A program made the translations under genes and the position numbers. This document shows positions 33,951 to 42,695 of a DNA stretch of 64,000 nucleotides, one piece after another; positions within the stretch are counted from its first letter, which is position 1; every line of letters starts with the position of its first letter. The notes under the pieces are model-generated. The model worked only from the letters and a program-made list of their open reading frames with translations. It had not been told where the DNA came from and did not search any database. Origin of the DNA: Pseudomonadales bacterium (GTDB lineage: Bacteria; Pseudomonadota; Gammaproteobacteria; Pseudomonadales; Ketobacteraceae); NCBI GenBank assembly GCA_002701845.1, contig NZXG01000038.1, forward strand, positions 183,770 to 247,769, written 5' to 3'.

Positions 33951-35303
33951 ATGTCCAGGCACCGCCAGCGAGACCTGATCAACGAGCCAATCGCCCCCAC
34001 CCTCACCCGCATGACCATCCCCACTGTGTTCGGGATCGTGGCAATTCTGCTGTTTAATCTGGTGGACACCTACTTTATCGGCCTGATCGGCACTCAGGAA
34101 CTGGCGGCGGTGAGTTTCACCTTTCCCGTCTCCAACGTGTTGATGAATATCTCCATGGGCATCGGCATCGGCACCGCCATCCATATTGCCTCCCGCATCG
34201 GCCGCGGCAATCTCACCGAGGCCCGCCGCACCGCCGCCCACGCCCTGACCCTGGCCATTACCATTGCCATTCCCATCGGCATCATCGGCAATCTGACCCT
34301 GGACCCGGTGTTTCGTCTGCTGGGGGCCGGCGCCGGCACTATCAGCCTGATCCGGGAGTACATGACGCTCTGGTACGGCGGCTTTTTTCTGCTGGTGATT
34401 CCCATGGTGGGCAACAGCGTGCTGCGGGCCACCGGTGACACCCGCACACCCAGCATCGTCATGGCCATCGCCGGGCTGGTGAACGGTATTATGGACCCGC
34501 TGCTGATTTTTGGCATCGGCCCGTTCCCGGAGCTGGGCATGCGCGGTGCCGCCCTGGCCACGGTGATTGCCTGGAGCCTGTCGGCGGTGACCATTCTGGT
34601 AGTACTGGTGCGACAACGTAAGCTGATGACCTTCGCCGATGCCCTGGGCCCCCGGCGGGAACACTGGGCCTCCATTTTGCGGGTGGCGCTGCCCGCCACC
34701 GCCACCAATCTGATGACCCCCCTGGCGGCGGCGGCCCTTACCGCCATGGTGGCCCGCTACGGCCATCACGCGGTGGCGGGGTTCGGCGTGGGGACCCGGA
34801 TCGAGGCCCTGGCCCTGGTGATGATCATCGCCCTGTCGTCGGCATTGACCCCCTTCGTGGGCCAGAACTTCGGCGCCCGCCAAGCGGATCGCATCCGGGA
34901 GGCCGTGCGCCGGGTGCTGATCTTTGCGTTTCTCTGGGAGCTGGGCATCGCCGCCTTGCTCTATCTGGGCAGTGACTGGGTGGCAGGGCTGTTTTCCAGC
35001 GAGCCGGAAACCCGGCGCGCCATCGTCTGGTACCTGCTGCTGGTGCCGGTTTCCTATGGCTTTCAGGCCCTGGTGATTCTCAGCTGCTCCACGCTCAACG
35101 CCCTGCACCGGCCCCTCTACGGCACCCTGATCAGTGTGCTGCGCCTGTTCGCCCTAACGGTGCCCCTGGCCTGGCTGGGGGGCTGGTGGCTGGGTTATGC
35201 CGGCCTGTTCGGCGGCATTGCCGTGGCCAATCTGGTGGCGGGGGCCGGGACTTTGCTGTGGTTGACATCGCGGTTGGGGACAATTTCGCAACGCCCGGCC
35301 TGA
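33951..35303 (+). CDS. MATE-family efflux transporter
   Basis: A 450-residue polytopic membrane protein. The MATE pattern is present twice: IAPTLTRMTIPTVFGIVAILLFNLVDTYFIG, QELAAVSFTFPV, and the second-half GFGVGTRIEALALVMI and SALTPFVGQNFGARQ. Twelve hydrophobic segments are expected. It would export cationic compounds using a Na+ or H+ gradient. ATG 33951 is preferred to GTG 33942. It may be co-transcribed with the FliL-like gene 73 bp upstream. Confidence 0.87.
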   Translation: MSRHRQRDLINEPIAPTLTRMTIPTVFGIVAILLFNLVDTYFIGLIGTQELAAVSFTFPVSNVLMNISMGIGIGTAIHIASRIGRGNLTEARRTAAHALTLAITIAIPIGIIGNLTLDPVFRLLGAGAGTISLIREYMTLWYGGFFLLVIPMVGNSVLRATGDTRTPSIVMAIAGLVNGIMDPLLIFGIGPFPELGMRGAALATVIAWSLSAVTILVVLVRQRKLMTFADALGPRREHWASILRVALPATATNLMTPLAAAALTAMVARYGHHAVAGFGVGTRIEALALVMIIALSSALTPFVGQNFGARQADRIREAVRRVLIFAFLWELGIAALLYLGSDWVAGLFSSEPETRRAIVWYLLLVPVSYGFQALVILSCSTLNALHRPLYGTLISVLRLFALTVPLAWLGGWWLGYAGLFGGIAVANLVAGAGTLLWLTSRLGTISQRPA

Positions 35304-35372
35304 GCCATTGTCTTCGCCGGCCCGGCTCCCATAAACTGAAGCCCCATTCACCGACCCGGCAGGTGCAGTTGC

Positions 35373-35852
35373 ATGTCCCAGACCGACCGACGCCCCCCGT
35401 TTGTCCGGGCCAGCAATACGGCCCGCGGCTACTTCACCACCCTGTTTGATTTTTCCTTCACCCGTTTCATCACCATCCAGATGTTTCCGGTGCTGTATGG
35501 GGTGATTCTGATCTCGGCGCTGATTGCCGCCGGATATTTTACGGTGGAGGCCTTCCTCAGTTCCTGGCTGCGCGGCCTGTTCTATCTGTTGGTGGCGGCG
35601 CCGGTGGGCTTCATTACCGTGGCCACCATCACCCGGGCCCTGATGGAGTTTTATCTGGTGGTGTTTCGGATTTACGAGGATATGGAGGACATCCGGGTGG
35701 TGGCCCAGGGCCTGTCCGGCATTTCCGAAAGCATGGAATCCATGCGCGGCATCACCCGGCGGCTGCCGTTTCTCAATTCCGGGGCCGGCAAAACCCACCG
35801 GGGCGGGGCCGGTCGCGGGGGCAAAGAACCGCCGGATGAAAGCGGGACCTGA
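35373..35852 (+). CDS. DUF4282 membrane protein
   Basis: A 159-residue protein with two transmembrane segments, FPVLYGVILISALIAAGYF and LFYLLVAAPVGFITVATI. The conserved start LFDFSFTRFITIQMFPVLY and the block RALMEFYLVVFRIYEDMEDIR mark DUF4282. The C terminus is Gly/Lys-rich and probably cytosolic. It follows the MATE gene by 69 bp. Function unknown. Confidence 0.78.
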   Translation: MSQTDRRPPFVRASNTARGYFTTLFDFSFTRFITIQMFPVLYGVILISALIAAGYFTVEAFLSSWLRGLFYLLVAAPVGFITVATITRALMEFYLVVFRIYEDMEDIRVVAQGLSGISESMESMRGITRRLPFLNSGAGKTHRGGAGRGGKEPPDESGT

Positions 35853-35995
35853 TAGCAAACGCTGATCCGGAAACCGGCCGGTGTGCCATTTAGCGCTGGT
35901 GGCGGAGCCTGTTCAGTCACATTCTCACGCCGCCGAGCATCGCCGAGGCAAGCGACAGCCCCGTGCAGTGCTTTGCTTCGAGATAACGCCGCAGG

Positions 35996-36619
35996 CTACC
36001 GCGCTGACGCCCCACCCAACAGAATCCGCACCGCCGTGCAGGCGTCTTCCAGTTGCTGCAGGTCCGGCTCCTGTCCGAGAATCATTTCACTGAAAATGCA
36101 GGCCTGGCCGATCCGGCACATAAAGTAGGACAGGCTGTCGATGTTCATGGCCGGCTCGATCAAGCCTTTGGCCGTCTCGTTGTTCAGCAATTCGGTATTT
36201 AACTGCACCATGCGTTCATGGAAGGTGCTGGTTTTGGAGGAAAGAATACTCAGAGCATACTGGCCGTCCGCGTGCAGCCAGTTGCGCATGGGCTGGGAAT
36301 TGAGAATCACGGTATTCACCTCGCGGAACACATTGACCACGTAATCCACCCCCGAGCCGAGACACTGCTGACGGGCCTGCATCACCGTGGGCCGGTAAAT
36401 GGACCACATGATTTCCCCCATCAGCAGATCCTTGTTGCCAATCCAGCGGAACAGGGTGGCCCGGCTGACCCCCAGTTCCTCCGCCAGTTCCCCCAGATTC
36501 AGCCGCTGGGTTTTCAGCCAGCTCTGCTTGGCCAGATTAAAGGCATCCAGGGGTGTGGCCCGCTGGCTGAGTTTGGGCTCCGCCAGGGCCAGCGATAAGG
36601 GGGTCTTGCGTCGCGCCAC
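35996..36619 (-). CDS. QsdR-like TetR-family regulator
   Basis: A 207-residue repressor. The N-terminal HTH reads LNLGELAEELGVSRATLFRWIGNKDLLMGEIMW (about 40-72), with FRW in place of the usual YYHF. The C-terminal ligand domain (MRNWLHADGQYALSILSS, TETAKGLIEP-like) is of the QsdR kind, the Rhodococcus regulator of lactone catabolism. The start is GTG 36619. A 7-5-7 inverted repeat 27-45 bp upstream may be its operator. The patatin gene lies immediately upstream on the same strand and could be a target. Confidence 0.75.
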   Translation of the reverse strand: MARRKTPLSLALAEPKLSQRATPLDAFNLAKQSWLKTQRLNLGELAEELGVSRATLFRWIGNKDLLMGEIMWSIYRPTVMQARQQCLGSGVDYVVNVFREVNTVILNSQPMRNWLHADGQYALSILSSKTSTFHERMVQLNTELLNNETAKGLIEPAMNIDSLSYFMCRIGQACIFSEMILGQEPDLQQLEDACTAVRILLGGASAR

Positions 36620-36645
36620 TACTGTCTCACTACCATTAGCATTAG

Positions 36646-36664
36646 CCGGATTTTGGGAATCCGG
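36646..36664. promoter_or_regulatory. Inverted repeat upstream of the TetR gene, candidate operator
   Basis: CCGGATT and AATCCGG flank the 5-base centre TTGGG. It lies in the 85-bp gap between the patatin stop and the GTG of the regulator gene. No T-run follows on either strand, which speaks against a terminator. Confidence 0.4.
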
Positions 36665-36704
36665 TTATTGTAACTCGGAACGCCGCGGGTGCGGGCACCG
36701 GTTG

Positions 36705-38174
36705 TCAGGCAGTGGCCTGATTATGGGAGAATTCTTCCAGTTCCCGCTCCTCTTCCGCCTTGATGCGGCTGAGACAGCTGTCAATGGTGCGGCTGATGCA
36801 GGTGGAGTTGCGGATCAACTCCAGTTTGGGCCAGGTACTGGTTTCCCCCATGTGGATATAGCGCGCCACGTCCTCCGCCGAGGCGTTGGAAAGCACCCGG
36901 AACACACTCAGGGGCTGCCGTGGTGGCATGATATTGATGTCACCCTGGTAGCGCTGGGAGACAATGGAATGGGCCTTGTCCACCAACAGCGCCAGCCCCC
37001 GGTTGCCCAGCTGATCCTTGGTGAACTCCAACACCTGATTCAGGTTATAGCGGGTGTTGCTGATGACCATGTCCTTAAGATAAGCCCGCAGGGTCTTGCG
37101 GGCGGCGGCGGTGCGGGAGAGGAAAGGCACCACGTGGGGATTGGTCTGGCTGACGATGGAGTGGTTGACGCCGTAAATACGCGCCAGCCGCTGAATGGGC
37201 AGATCGTTCTTGATGGAGCCATCCACCCATTGCCGTGATGGAATATAAGGCACCTTTTCCCCATGAATATTCTTGGCCCAGAGCATCACCGGGGGATACA
37301 CATAGGGAATGGCGCAGGAGGCCAGCGAGGCCTTGCGGATCAGCACGTGGGGCGAGGTGACCGCGTTGAGCAGGCGGGACTCCTGCATGGGATCCGCCGG
37401 TGACACCGGAATATTGATGCGCCGGCCGGTGCGGGCAAAGGCTTCCTCAAAGGTCAGATCCTGAACGTTTCGCTCCAGACAGAGTTCCAGCTGCGCCGGG
37501 TCCAGCAGGCCCTTGCCGCGCAAGGTGCCCCGCCAGCCCACCATACGGAACGCCTCTGCATAAATGTATTCCGGATCCAGTATGGCGGCCAGTTCATCAT
37601 TGGTGTGAGTGCCCACCACCGACGCCATGATGGAGCCGGCGCTGGAGCCGGAAATCACCCCCGGCAGCAGGTCATTTTCCCACATGGCCTTAAGCACCCC
37701 CAGGTGGAACAGCCCCAGGGCGGCGCCACCGCTGAGCATCAGCGCCGATTCACCGAAGGCCTGGCGGGTACGCTCGAAGAAATCCAGTTTCTGAACCAGG
37801 GAGAAATTGGGGAATTCGGTATCACAGATCCAGCGCAGGGAGGTACAGACTTCATCCAGGTAGTCATTGATCAGGCGCTTGGTGCCGAAATAGCAGTGCT
37901 GATATAGCAGGGGGTTGGCAATCCGGCCCAGGTTACCGTGCAGGCCTTCGTTGATATAGAACGACAGTTGATTAACGTCGCCCCGCTGGCGGGCGGTGCG
38001 CAACTCGTTAAAGCGCAGCCGGATCATCTTGTAGTCATAATGAGGGGAGGCGTCCTCTTCCCGCCACTCATCGTTGCCCGCAAGACGGTCGTATTCCCGG
38101 GCGGCATCGGACCAGGCCTGATAGTCCTCCGCCCTGGTCATCGCCTCCAGACAAGCCTTCAGAGCTCGCTTCAT
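36705..38174 (-). CDS. Patatin-like phospholipase with DUF3336 domain
   Basis: A 489-residue protein with an N-terminal DUF3336 region (about 1-125, RALKACLEAMTRAEDYQAWSDAAREYD) and a patatin domain (about 140-330). The oxyanion loop is LSGGAALGLFHLGVL, the catalytic Ser is in GSSAGSIMA, and the Asp is in VDGSI. This architecture matches the yeast Tgl3/4/5 triacylglycerol lipases and bacterial homologues acting on phospholipids or storage lipids. I chose ATG 38174 because GGGGAAGG lies 8 bases upstream; GTG 38183 overlaps that site. The 270 bp upstream (38175-38444) is AT-rich and holds no gene. Confidence 0.88.
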   Translation of the reverse strand: MKRALKACLEAMTRAEDYQAWSDAAREYDRLAGNDEWREEDASPHYDYKMIRLRFNELRTARQRGDVNQLSFYINEGLHGNLGRIANPLLYQHCYFGTKRLINDYLDEVCTSLRWICDTEFPNFSLVQKLDFFERTRQAFGESALMLSGGAALGLFHLGVLKAMWENDLLPGVISGSSAGSIMASVVGTHTNDELAAILDPEYIYAEAFRMVGWRGTLRGKGLLDPAQLELCLERNVQDLTFEEAFARTGRRINIPVSPADPMQESRLLNAVTSPHVLIRKASLASCAIPYVYPPVMLWAKNIHGEKVPYIPSRQWVDGSIKNDLPIQRLARIYGVNHSIVSQTNPHVVPFLSRTAAARKTLRAYLKDMVISNTRYNLNQVLEFTKDQLGNRGLALLVDKAHSIVSQRYQGDINIMPPRQPLSVFRVLSNASAEDVARYIHMGETSTWPKLELIRNSTCISRTIDSCLSRIKAEEERELEEFSHNQATA

Positions 38175-38444
38175 TACATCCACCTTCCCCGAGATACCAA
38201 AAATGTATTAAAAACCGATAATCTATACTGTTTCTTTATTACCCCTATTCTTACCACCGATTCATCCCGGTTGCACTCTTTGCCTGCTAACGATTTATGC
38301 AGGAATTGCGTCGTTTTGTAAATCAACGGGTGCCCCTGCGGGAATCCGGTGCCATTTCCAGGGCTCCCACAGTGCTCCCATGCTGATAGTTTAGCAAATT
38401 CGTAGTTTGCGGGTTATTTGTACAGGTCAGCAGACAGTTAGACT

Positions 38445-38711
38445 TTAGTCTGAGGCGTCCAGGCCCAGCACCCGGCGGGCGTACCAGCAACTGGCCACGA
38501 TTTCGTAGCCTTCGCTGCGGGCCCACTGGGCGGCGGTGCGCACCAGCTTTTCCGCCACTCCACTGCCCCGGGCCGCCTTGGGCACATAGGTGTGATTGAA
38601 ATCGACCAGGTCGGCCCCCAGGCGACGGTAGGTCAGCAGGGCCTGAGCACCGTCACAATCCGCCACGAAGCTGCATTGACCCGGCTGATGCGCTACCTGG
38701 AAGTGGCTCAA
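38445..38711 (-). CDS. NATD1/YjdJ-like GNAT acetyltransferase
   Basis: An 88-residue mini-GNAT domain of the NATD1/YidJ type (GCN5-related). ALLTYRRLGADLVDFNHTYVPKAARGSGVAEKLVRTAAQWARSEG contains the acetyl-CoA-binding loop RGSGVAEKL. The start is TTG 38711, which overlaps the TGA of the thioesterase gene (TTGA), so translation is coupled. The substrate is unknown. Confidence 0.8.
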   Translation of the reverse strand: MSHFQVAHQPGQCSFVADCDGAQALLTYRRLGADLVDFNHTYVPKAARGSGVAEKLVRTAAQWARSEGYEIVASCWYARRVLGLDASD

Positions 38712-39127
38712 TGGGCCGCCTCCAGCAGGTGGGGCTCCAGGCGTTTTTTCACGTCGGCGGGAATGGGGACGGATTTGCGGGTGTGCTTGTCAAAGTTGAC
38801 CATGGTGGCGGTGCCGGTGGCGGTGAGCGTCCCCTCCTGCCAGGCTTCCTGACCCACCAGGATGGAAGAAATGCCAATTCGCAGCACATAGGTGCGGATT
38901 TCCACCGGTTTGCCGAAGAACGTCTCTTCCAGATACTCGATCTCAATTTTCGCCAGCACCAGGCTGACCTCTTCGGTGGACAGGTTGGGGTTAAAAATCC
39001 GCAGGATGGATTCCCGGCCCTCCAGAAACCACACCGGCACCACCGTATTGTTGATGTGGCCCATGGCATCGGTATCACAAAAGCGCGGATTGATTTCCAG
39101 TGAAAACATGGCGTCTGGATTCGTCAT
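38708..39127 (-). CDS. Acyl-CoA thioesterase, YbgC/4HBT family
   Basis: A 139-residue hotdog-fold thioesterase. The 4-hydroxybenzoyl-CoA thioesterase signature PRFCDTDAMGHINNTVVPVWFLEGRESIL (catalytic Asp in DTDAMGHINN) is intact, followed by EIEYLEETFFGKPVEIRT. It would hydrolyse acyl-CoA thioesters in the cytosol. I start it at ATG 39127 (MTNPDAMF); the frame is open further upstream without homology. Coupled to the GNAT gene. Confidence 0.85.
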   Translation of the reverse strand: MTNPDAMFSLEINPRFCDTDAMGHINNTVVPVWFLEGRESILRIFNPNLSTEEVSLVLAKIEIEYLEETFFGKPVEIRTYVLRIGISSILVGQEAWQEGTLTATGTATMVNFDKHTRKSVPIPADVKKRLEPHLLEAAH

Positions 39128-39333
39128 TGTTAAAAATAATTCCCTGACACTGCGACTGATCAAAAGACAGGCTAAGCCCGAATTTGCCGCTGAATTATAC
39201 ACCCTGAAGCCCGGACCTTCCTCCGGAATCCGCAAATTGGCCCAACAAAACCAGACTCGCCTGCAGGGGGATGAAGCCGGCCGGGGAACGCGATATAGTA
39301 TTGATAAATGGAGCTTAACCCGGATTTCTGCGT

Positions 39334-40131
39334 ATGAATTATGGCTCAGTACCCATTGTTATGGTGTTTGCCGGTCACGACCCCAGCGGGGGCGCGGGTA
39401 TCCAGGCCGACATCGAAACCCTCACCAGCCTGGGCTGTCATCCCTGCACGGTGGTGACAGCGCTCACCGCCCAGGACACCGCCACCGTCAAGGATTTCAT
39501 CCCCACCCCGGCCACTTTCGTGGTGGAGCAGGCCCGGGCGGTGCTGGAGGACATGCCGGTGGCCGCGTTCAAGATCGGAATGACCGCCACCGTGGAAATC
39601 GTCGAGGCCATCCACACCCTGTTGCAGGATTATGCCGATATTCCCGTGGTGTTCGATCCGGTGCTGGCGGCCGGTGGCGGCGGCGCCCTCACCCGGGAAA
39701 ATCTCATTGACGCGTTTCATGAGCTGCTGACCCCCAGCGCCAACATCATGACCCCCAATACTCTGGAGGCCAAGGCTCTGTGCACGGACGCCGACTCCCT
39801 GGACGCCTGCGCCCAGCAATTGATGGCCCTGGGAGCGGAGCATGTGTTGATTACCGGGGGCCACGAGCATCGACCGCAAATCACCAACCGCCTGTGGGGC
39901 AACCGCCGCTTGCTGGAGGAGTACGAGCAGACCCGTCACCCCGGCCAGTTTCACGGCAGCGGCTGCACCCTGGCCTCGGCCATTGCCGGCTACCTGGCCC
40001 ATGGCGCCTCCATGGCCGGGGCGGTGAGGGATGCCCAAAGTTATACCGCCAAAGCCGTGGCCCATGGTCGTCGCCTGGGCATGGGTCAGTTTATTCCGGA
40101 CCGCCTGTCCTGGTCCGCGCGCCGGCGCTGA
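39334..40131 (+). CDS. thiD: Hydroxymethylpyrimidine/phosphomethylpyrimidine kinase ThiD
   Basis: A 265-residue kinase that phosphorylates HMP and HMP-phosphate to HMP-PP for thiamine biosynthesis. AGHDPSGGAGIQADI (HMP pocket), KIGMTATVE, VLAAGGGGAL (variant of the usual SGxxL region) and the ribokinase-type motif GSGCTLASAIAGYLAHG near the C terminus identify it. It is followed 16 bp later by thiE and then hemL. I saw no THI-box riboswitch upstream. Confidence 0.9.
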   Translation: MNYGSVPIVMVFAGHDPSGGAGIQADIETLTSLGCHPCTVVTALTAQDTATVKDFIPTPATFVVEQARAVLEDMPVAAFKIGMTATVEIVEAIHTLLQDYADIPVVFDPVLAAGGGGALTRENLIDAFHELLTPSANIMTPNTLEAKALCTDADSLDACAQQLMALGAEHVLITGGHEHRPQITNRLWGNRRLLEEYEQTRHPGQFHGSGCTLASAIAGYLAHGASMAGAVRDAQSYTAKAVAHGRRLGMGQFIPDRLSWSARRR

Positions 40132-40147
40132 CCCCGGAATTGTCTCC

Positions 40148-40762
40148 ATGCTGCGCGGCCTGTATGCCATCACAGATCCTCACCTGACCCCCGGCGCAAC
40201 CCTGTTGCACCAGGTGCAGGGTGCCCTGCGGGGGGGCGCCCGGGTCATTCAGTACCGGGATAAAAGCAACGCGCCAGCCATACGGCTACAGATGGCCCGG
40301 CAACTGCGGGAACTGACCCACAGCCATGGGGCGCTGCTGATCATCAACGACGATCTGGAACTGTGTCTGCAGTGCGGCGCCGACGGCGTGCACCTGGGGC
40401 AGGACGACATGCCGTTGCGGGAGGCACGCCAGCAGCTGGGCCGCAGTCATATCCTGGGGGCCACCTGCCACGGCTCCCTGGCACTGGCGGAGTCAGCTCT
40501 GAGTGCCGGTGCCAATTACCTGGCATTCGGCCGCTTTTTCCCCTCCCGCACCAAGCCCGACGCCAAGCCGGCGCAACTGCAGGAGCTGGCCCCCTTTATC
40601 GCCAACTGCCCGGTACCCACCGTTGCCATCGGCGGTATTACCCTGAATAATGCGGGCCCGTTACTGGACGCCGGCTTTCAGATGCTGGCGGTGGTGGCCG
40701 ACCTGTTCGGTCACGACGATGTGGAAGCCCAGAGCCGGCGTTATGTCGGGCTATTTCAGTAA
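40148..40762 (+). CDS. thiE: Thiamine-phosphate synthase ThiE
   Basis: A 204-residue TIM-barrel enzyme that joins HMP-PP and thiazole phosphate. [13 protein letters not shown] at the start, [33 protein letters not shown] (Mg-pyrophosphate site), [29 protein letters not shown] and [10 protein letters not shown] are the family motifs in order. ATG 40148 removes an in-frame extension over the end of thiD. Full family length. It lies between thiD and hemL. Confidence 0.92.
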   Translation: MLRGLYAITDPHLTPGATLLHQVQGALRGGARVIQYRDKSNAPAIRLQMARQLRELTHSHGALLIINDDLELCLQCGADGVHLGQDDMPLREARQQLGRSHILGATCHGSLALAESALSAGANYLAFGRFFPSRTKPDAKPAQLQELAPFIANCPVPTVAIGGITLNNAGPLLDAGFQMLAVVADLFGHDDVEAQSRRYVGLFQ

Positions 40763-40793
40763 TCAAACAACTCAAACCACCCAAGGATCTGAC

Positions 40794-42074
40794 ATGAGCC
40801 GTTCCCACACCCTCTATGCCGCTGCCCAGACCCATATCCCCGGAGGCGTCAACAGCCCTGTTCGCGCGTTCAAGGGTGTTGGCGGCGAACCGGTTTTCTT
40901 CAAGTCCGGCAAGGGCGCTTATCTGATCGACGAGGATGATCGCCAGTATATTGATTATGTGGGCTCCTGGGGGCCGATGATCATGGGTCACGGCCATCCC
41001 GCCATCATCCGCGCAGTGCAGGAGGCGGCGGAACAGGGCCTGAGTTTCGGCGCCCCCACGGCGGTGGAAGTGGAGATGGCCTATCGCATCTGTGAGACCT
41101 TCCCGGGGATGGACATGGTGCGGATGGTGAACTCCGGCACCGAGGCCACCATGTCCGCCATTCGCCTGGCCCGGGGCTACACCGGCCGGGACAAGATCGT
41201 AAAATTCGAAGGCTGCTACCATGGCCACGCCGACTCGCTACTGGTGAAGGCAGGCTCCGGCGCTCTGACCCTGGGAGTCCCCAACTCCCCCGGGGTGCCC
41301 GCCAGCGTGGCGGAGCACACCCTGACCCTGGAGTACAACAATATGGAGCAGGTCCAAAGTCTGTTCGGGGAAATCGGTGACCAGGTGGCCTGTATTATCG
41401 TGGAGCCGGTGGCGGGCAATATGAACTGCGTGCCGCCGGTGCCCGGGTTTCTGGAGGGCCTGCGCCAGGTCTGCGACGACAGCGGCGCCCTGTTGATCCT
41501 GGACGAGGTGATGACCGGCTTCCGGGTGTCGCTGCAGGGAGCCCAGGGATATTACGGCGTGCAACCGGACCTCACCACCCTGGGCAAGATCATCGGCGGC
41601 GGCATGCCGGTGGGTGCCTTTGGCGGTAAACGGGCGGTGATGGAATACGTGGCCCCCACCGGGCCTGTCTATCAGGCCGGCACCCTGTCCGGCAACCCGG
41701 TCGCCATGGCCGCCGGTCTGGCCATGCTGGAAGGGGTGTCCAAACCGGGGTTCTACGAAGCCCTGGACCAGAAAGCCAAAACCCTGATGGCCGGCCTGCA
41801 GAGTGCCGCCGACGAAGCCGGCGTGCCCTTCACCACCAATCAGGCCGGCGGTATGTTCGGCTTCTTCTTTAGTGAGGAACAACAGATCACCGGTTTTGCC
41901 CAGGTCACCGCCTGCGATCTGGACCGGTTTAAAAAATTCTACCATCTGATGCTGGATAATGGGGTTTATCTGGCCCCCAGCGCCTTCGAGGCGGGTTTCA
42001 TCTCCTCCGCCCATGGCGACGGCGAACTGGAGCAGACCATCAGCATTGCCCGCCAGGTGATGAAGCAACTGTAG
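40794..42074 (+). CDS. hemL: Glutamate-1-semialdehyde 2,1-aminomutase HemL
   Basis: A 426-residue PLP enzyme that converts glutamate-1-semialdehyde to 5-aminolevulinate, the precursor of haem in the C5 pathway. Lys265 in [11 protein letters not shown] is the PLP lysine, at the same position as in E. coli Hem[10 protein letters not shown] carries the PLP-ring Asp. The first residues [26 protein letters not shown] are highly conserved. AAGGA lies about 6 bases before ATG 40794. It follows thiE by 31 bp. Confidence 0.95.
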   Translation: MSRSHTLYAAAQTHIPGGVNSPVRAFKGVGGEPVFFKSGKGAYLIDEDDRQYIDYVGSWGPMIMGHGHPAIIRAVQEAAEQGLSFGAPTAVEVEMAYRICETFPGMDMVRMVNSGTEATMSAIRLARGYTGRDKIVKFEGCYHGHADSLLVKAGSGALTLGVPNSPGVPASVAEHTLTLEYNNMEQVQSLFGEIGDQVACIIVEPVAGNMNCVPPVPGFLEGLRQVCDDSGALLILDEVMTGFRVSLQGAQGYYGVQPDLTTLGKIIGGGMPVGAFGGKRAVMEYVAPTGPVYQAGTLSGNPVAMAAGLAMLEGVSKPGFYEALDQKAKTLMAGLQSAADEAGVPFTTNQAGGMFGFFFSEEQQITGFAQVTACDLDRFKKFYHLMLDNGVYLAPSAFEAGFISSAHGDGELEQTISIARQVMKQL

Positions 42075-42177
42075 GGGGATATTGGCAGTAAGGTTGCGGG
42101 CCCGGCTGGAGAATACTTGATCTTATGCGGGCTTCTGGTTACGGTTTGAACTCCAACAACCCGTTGAGAACATCGCC

Positions 42178-42666
42178 ATGTTAAGCCGTGCCCGCGCTCT
42201 GTTGATCCTGTCTGCAACCCTTCTGCTCGGCTTAGCCCCGGCAACTCACGCTCAGACCGTTACCATTCCTGAAGTGGGCGCGTTTCTGCCGAATATCGTC
42301 GACGTCAAGCCAAAAGCGGTGTCCGCCGTGGATGGCCTGTGGAACATTTCCTCCCTGGATAAAACCGTGCGCATCGACCGGGGGCGGGTGTATGTGATCG
42401 AGGGCTGGAACCATCTGCTGCTGTTCAAGATCAAGCCGGGCATGGTGGTGATCACCCCCTTTGAGGAAGAGGCACCGGGCATCTTTACCGGCCAGGATCT
42501 GCCGTTGCAAGGCCCACTCAAAGCCACCCTCACCGGTGACCGGATTCTGGACTTTACCGTGGCCGGTGCCCTGGGGGAGGTGCGCTACCAGATGATTCCC
42601 CAACAACTGGACGATCCCGACGCCTTCAACGCCCTGATCCGCGATGTGCGCAAAGCCGGGCGCTGA
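42178..42666 (+). CDS. Secreted protein of unknown function
   Basis: A 162-residue protein with a signal peptide (ALLILSATLLLGLAPATHAQ). The mature part is short-stranded: VDGLWNISSLDKTVRIDRGRVYVIEG, LLLFKIKPGMVVI, then FTGQDLPLQGPLKATLTGDRI. No catalytic motif is visible. It lies 103 bp after hemL on the same strand and converges on the kinase gene; no family was recognised. Confidence 0.6.
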   Translation: MLSRARALLILSATLLLGLAPATHAQTVTIPEVGAFLPNIVDVKPKAVSAVDGLWNISSLDKTVRIDRGRVYVIEGWNHLLLFKIKPGMVVITPFEEEAPGIFTGQDLPLQGPLKATLTGDRILDFTVAGALGEVRYQMIPQQLDDPDAFNALIRDVRKAGR

Positions 42667-42695
42667 CAGGCCACCGCTGCAAATCCTGGCAGGGG

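Noticed and set aside
39128-39333. TPP riboswitch upstream of thiD
   Set aside because: No THI-box core elements are visible, and no hairpin with a T-run precedes the start codon.
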